A stretch of DNA of 64,000 nucleotides from assembly GCF_001570365.1 (NCBI RefSeq), contig NZ_BBYK01000045.1:1-64000 (forward strand), given 5' to 3'. Under the pieces are notes generated by a model, which had not been told where the DNA came from, did not search any database, and was given only the letters and a program-made list of their open reading frames with translations. Numbering within the stretch: position 1 is the stretch's first letter; each line of letters opens with the position of its first letter. The position numbers and the translations under genes were made by a program. The DNA is from Microtetraspora fusca. Lineage in GTDB: Bacteria > Actinomycetota > Actinomycetes > Streptosporangiales > Streptosporangiaceae. This document shows, one piece after another, positions 62,030 through 64,000 of this stretch.

Positions 62030-62776
62030 ATGGGAATCTCCACCAGGAACCATGGCAACGGCATCGCCGAGGTGGTCGTCGACACGCCGCCCGTCAACGC
62101 GCTGACCGTGCGCGGCTGGTTCGACCTCGCCGACGCCGTACGGCAGGCCGGGCGGGAGCCGGAGACCCGCGTCGTCGTGCTGTGCGCCGAGGGCCGCGGA
62201 TTCAACGCCGGCGTGGACATCAAGGAGATGCAGGCCACCAGCGGGTTCGACGCCCTGGTGGGCGCCAACCGGGGCTGCTACGCCGCGTTCTCCGCGGTGT
62301 ACGAGTGCGAGGTGCCGGTCATCGCGGCCGTGCACGGTTTCTGCCTCGGCGGCGGCATCGGCCTCGTGGGCAACGCCGACATCGTGGTCGCGTCCGAGGA
62401 CGCGTACTTCGGGCTGCCCGAGGTGGACCGCGGCGCGCTCGGCGCGGCCACGCACCTCGCCCGGCTGGTTCCGCAGCACCTGATGCGGGCGATGGTGTAC
62501 ACCTGCCGGACCATCACGGCGGCCGAGCTGCACGCGCACGGCTCGGTGCTGGAGGTGGTGCCGCGCGACCGGCTCAGGGACGCCGCCTTCGAGGTCGCGG
62601 CCCAGATCGCCGGCAAGGACCCGTACGTGATCCGCCGGGCCAAGGAGTCGCTGAACGGCATCGACCCGGTCGACGTCCACCGCAGCTACCGGTTCGAGCA
62701 GGGCTTCACCTTCGAGCTCAACCTCATGGGCGCCGGCGACCGCCACCGCGACGGCTTCGTCTCCGAGGGGGCGTGA
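62030..62776 (+). CDS. echA20: EchA20-like crotonase (C-ring hydrolase)
   Basis: 248 residues (family 247). Crotonase fold with the oxyanion-hole segments RGFNAGVDIKEMQ and HGFCLGGGIGLVGNADIVVA, and ADDAYFGLPEVDRGALGAAT-type active-site loop. EchA20 opens ring C of the HIP-derived intermediate rather than hydrating a simple enoyl-CoA. The gene order echA20-ipdA-ipdB is the same as in Mycobacterium. A KstR2-type operator lies just upstream. Confidence 0.88.
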   Translation: MGISTRNHGNGIAEVVVDTPPVNALTVRGWFDLADAVRQAGREPETRVVVLCAEGRGFNAGVDIKEMQATSGFDALVGANRGCYAAFSAVYECEVPVIAAVHGFCLGGGIGLVGNADIVVASEDAYFGLPEVDRGALGAATHLARLVPQHLMRAMVYTCRTITAAELHAHGSVLEVVPRDRLRDAAFEVAAQIAGKDPYVIRRAKESLNGIDPVDVHRSYRFEQGFTFELNLMGAGDRHRDGFVSEGA

Positions 62777-62785
62777 TGACGGAGC

Positions 62786-62899
62786 GAGTGAGGAGTGGTG
62801 AGCGACCAGTGAGCGCGGAGCGAACTCGACGCAGCGAGGGGAGTGGTCGGCCGAGGGACGAGGCCGCCCGTGGAGTGAGTGAGGAGTGGTGAGCGACCA
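62786..62899. repeat. repeat-containing gap between echA20 and ipdA
   Basis: The 123-bp gap contains two identical 23-bp copies of a unit starting GAGTGAGGAGTGGTGAGCGA (62786-62808 and 62877-62899), 91 bases apart; the second abuts the ipdA start. Between them is GAGCG/GAGGG-rich sequence. Each copy contains GAGGAG, so the second can serve as the ipdA ribosome site. The rest of the operon is tightly packed, which makes this insertion stand out. Confidence 0.7.
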
Positions 62900-63781
62900 A
62901 TGAATACCAGCAAGATCATGACGGTCGAGGAGGTCGTCGGGTCGCTGGAGAGCGGCATGACGATCGGCATCGGCGGGTGGGGTTCGCGGCGCAAGCCGAT
63001 GGCCCTGGTCCGCGCGATCTACCGCTCGTCCCTCAAGGACCTGACGATCGTGTCGCTGGGCGGGGCCGATGTGGGCCTGCTGTGCGCGGCCGGCAAGGTC
63101 CGCAGGGTGGTCGCCCCCTTCGTGACGCTGGACTCCGTGCCGCTCGAACCGCACTTCAGGGCGGCCAGGCAGAGCGGCGCGGTCGAGTTCGTCGAGTACG
63201 ACGAGGGCATGTTCATGTTCGGCCTGCTCGCCGCCGCGCACCGGCTGCCGTTCCTGCCCACCCGGGCCGGGCTCGGCTCGGACGTCCTGCGGGTCAACCC
63301 GGACCTGCGCACCGTCCGCTCGCCGTACGACGACGGGGAGGAGCTCCTCGCGGTGCCCGCGCTGACGCTCGATGCGGCGCTGATCCACCTGGACCGGGCC
63401 GACACGCGGGGCAACGGCCAGTACCTCGGCCCCGACCCGTACATGGACGACCTGTTCGCCAAGGCGGCGGGCCGCTGCTACGTGAGCTGCGAGCGGCTGG
63501 TCGGCCCCGGCGAGCTGGACGGGCCGCCGCAGACGCTGCTCGTCAGCCGGATGCACACGGCCGGCGTGGTGGAGACCCCGAACGGCGGCCACTTCACCGA
63601 CTGCGGCCCCGACCGTGCGAGGGACGAGGCGTTCCAGCGGCACTACGCGACGTCGGCGGCCGACCCGGACGCGTGGGCGGCGTTCGCCGAGCGGTTTCTG
63701 AGCGGGGACGAGGCGGCCTACCAGGAGGCGGTCCGCCGCTGGCACGAGGAGCACGAGGAGCAGGAGGAGAAGGCACGATGA
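62900..63781 (+). CDS. ipdA: IpdA, alpha subunit of the steroid ring hydrolase
   Basis: 293 residues (family 292). CoA-transferase-type fold: GMTIGIGGWGSRRKPMALVR, then TIVSLGGADVGLLCAAGKVR, PFLPTRAGLGSDVLRVNPDL and HLDRADTRGNGQYLGPDPYM. IpdAB hydrolyses the last carbocyclic ring (COCHEA-CoA) in cholesterol degradation. Overlaps ipdB by 4 bases. Confidence 0.9.
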   Translation: MNTSKIMTVEEVVGSLESGMTIGIGGWGSRRKPMALVRAIYRSSLKDLTIVSLGGADVGLLCAAGKVRRVVAPFVTLDSVPLEPHFRAARQSGAVEFVEYDEGMFMFGLLAAAHRLPFLPTRAGLGSDVLRVNPDLRTVRSPYDDGEELLAVPALTLDAALIHLDRADTRGNGQYLGPDPYMDDLFAKAAGRCYVSCERLVGPGELDGPPQTLLVSRMHTAGVVETPNGGHFTDCGPDRARDEAFQRHYATSAADPDAWAAFAERFLSGDEAAYQEAVRRWHEEHEEQEEKAR

Positions 63782-64000
63782 TCGCGACCCGTGCGGAGAT
63801 CTGCGTGGTCGCCTGCGCCGAGGCGTGGCGCGGCGACGGCGAGATCCTGGCCGCGGCGATGGGCACCTGCTCGATCCTGGGCGCCCGGCTGGCCCGGCTC
63901 ACGTTCGAGCCGGGGCTGCTGACCACCGACGGCGGGGCGATGCTCACCGCCGAGCCGGTGCCGTTCGGCGCGCCGGCCGGGCCCGTCGAGGGCTGGATGC
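63778..64000 (+). CDS. ipdB: IpdB, beta subunit of the steroid ring hydrolase (cut by window end)
   Basis: The first 74 codons are present: TRAEICVVACAEAWRGDGEI, LGARLARLTFEPGLLTTDGG and PVEGWM match the N-terminus of IpdB (about 250 residues). The frame is open at the window edge. It is coupled to ipdA by an ATGA overlap. Confidence 0.9.
   Translation, partial: MIATRAEICVVACAEAWRGDGEILAAAMGTCSILGARLARLTFEPGLLTTDGGAMLTAEPVPFGAPAGPVEGWM

Overview
The window is a very GC-rich actinobacterial chromosome segment (GTG/TTG starts, strong GGAGG-type ribosome sites, long operons with 4-nt ATGA overlaps). Its gene content matches the steroid/cholesterol catabolic regulon known from Mycobacterium and Rhodococcus, but broken into blocks separated by accessory DNA. 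The mix of genes (heterodimeric ABC exporters, GT-C membrane proteins, DUF4132 and HEAT-repeat proteins) suggests a Streptosporangiales-type actinomycete such as an Actinomadura or Thermomonospora relative. That taxonomic placement is inference; the pathway assignment rests on whole-protein resemblance recalled from known families, not on a database search.

Layout. 1-2.7 kb: degenerate repeat-rich DNA, one acidic hypothetical gene and the 5' stub of a short-chain dehydrogenase (SDR). 2.7-6.5 kb: a four-gene operon of a HsaC-like extradiol dioxygenase, a KstD/fumarate-reductase-type flavoprotein, a SnoaL/BaiE-like small protein and an SDR. 6.6-11.8 kb: an ABC ATPase remnant, a heterodimeric ABC exporter, an FMN reductase and a divergent TetR regulator. 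11.9-14.9 kb: an ECF-sigma chimera, a GT-C-type membrane protein and an AAA ATPase. 15-24.3 kb: steroid ring genes: SDR, a four-Cys protein, KshA, HsaA, then a lipocalin-like protein, an APH-like kinase, KstD, the KstR repressor and an SDR. 24.4-25.9 kb: a visibly AT-richer island. 25.9-34.9 kb: side-chain block (Hsd4A-like SDR; FadD19, FadA5, FadE34, SCPx-type thiolase, Hsd4B-like hydratase, hotdog thioesterase). 35-41 kb: accessory genes (DUF4132, poly-gamma-glutamate hydrolase, HEAT-repeat protein, a Phd/VapC toxin-antitoxin pair). 41-52.5 kb: acyl-CoA synthetase, SDR, Old-Yellow-Enzyme homologue, FadD17, then the igr module (FadE29, ChsH2, FadE28, ChsH1, Ltp2, MaoC). 52.6-53.2 kb: decayed IS5-type transposase and decayed lipase. 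53.3-55.9 kb: SDR and FadD3. 56-59.3 kb: two histidine kinases and one response regulator. 59.5-60.9 kb: a second copy of the GT-C-type protein. 61-64 kb: SDR, EchA20, IpdA and IpdB (cut by the window end).

How it works together (family knowledge). FadD19/FadD17 activate C26/C24 side-chain acids; FadE34, hydratases, Hsd4A and FadA5 run beta-oxidation; FadE28-FadE29, ChsH1-ChsH2 and Ltp2 remove the last three carbons. KstD plus KshA open ring B; HsaA and HsaC handle ring A; FadD3, EchA20 and IpdAB degrade the C/D-ring residue. Missing here are the Mce4 importer, CYP125, KshB, HsaB, HsaD, IpdC and KstR2, so the rest of the pathway must lie elsewhere. Regulatory DNA visible includes a KstR2-type operator before echA20, a dyad before kstR and two dyads before fadD19.
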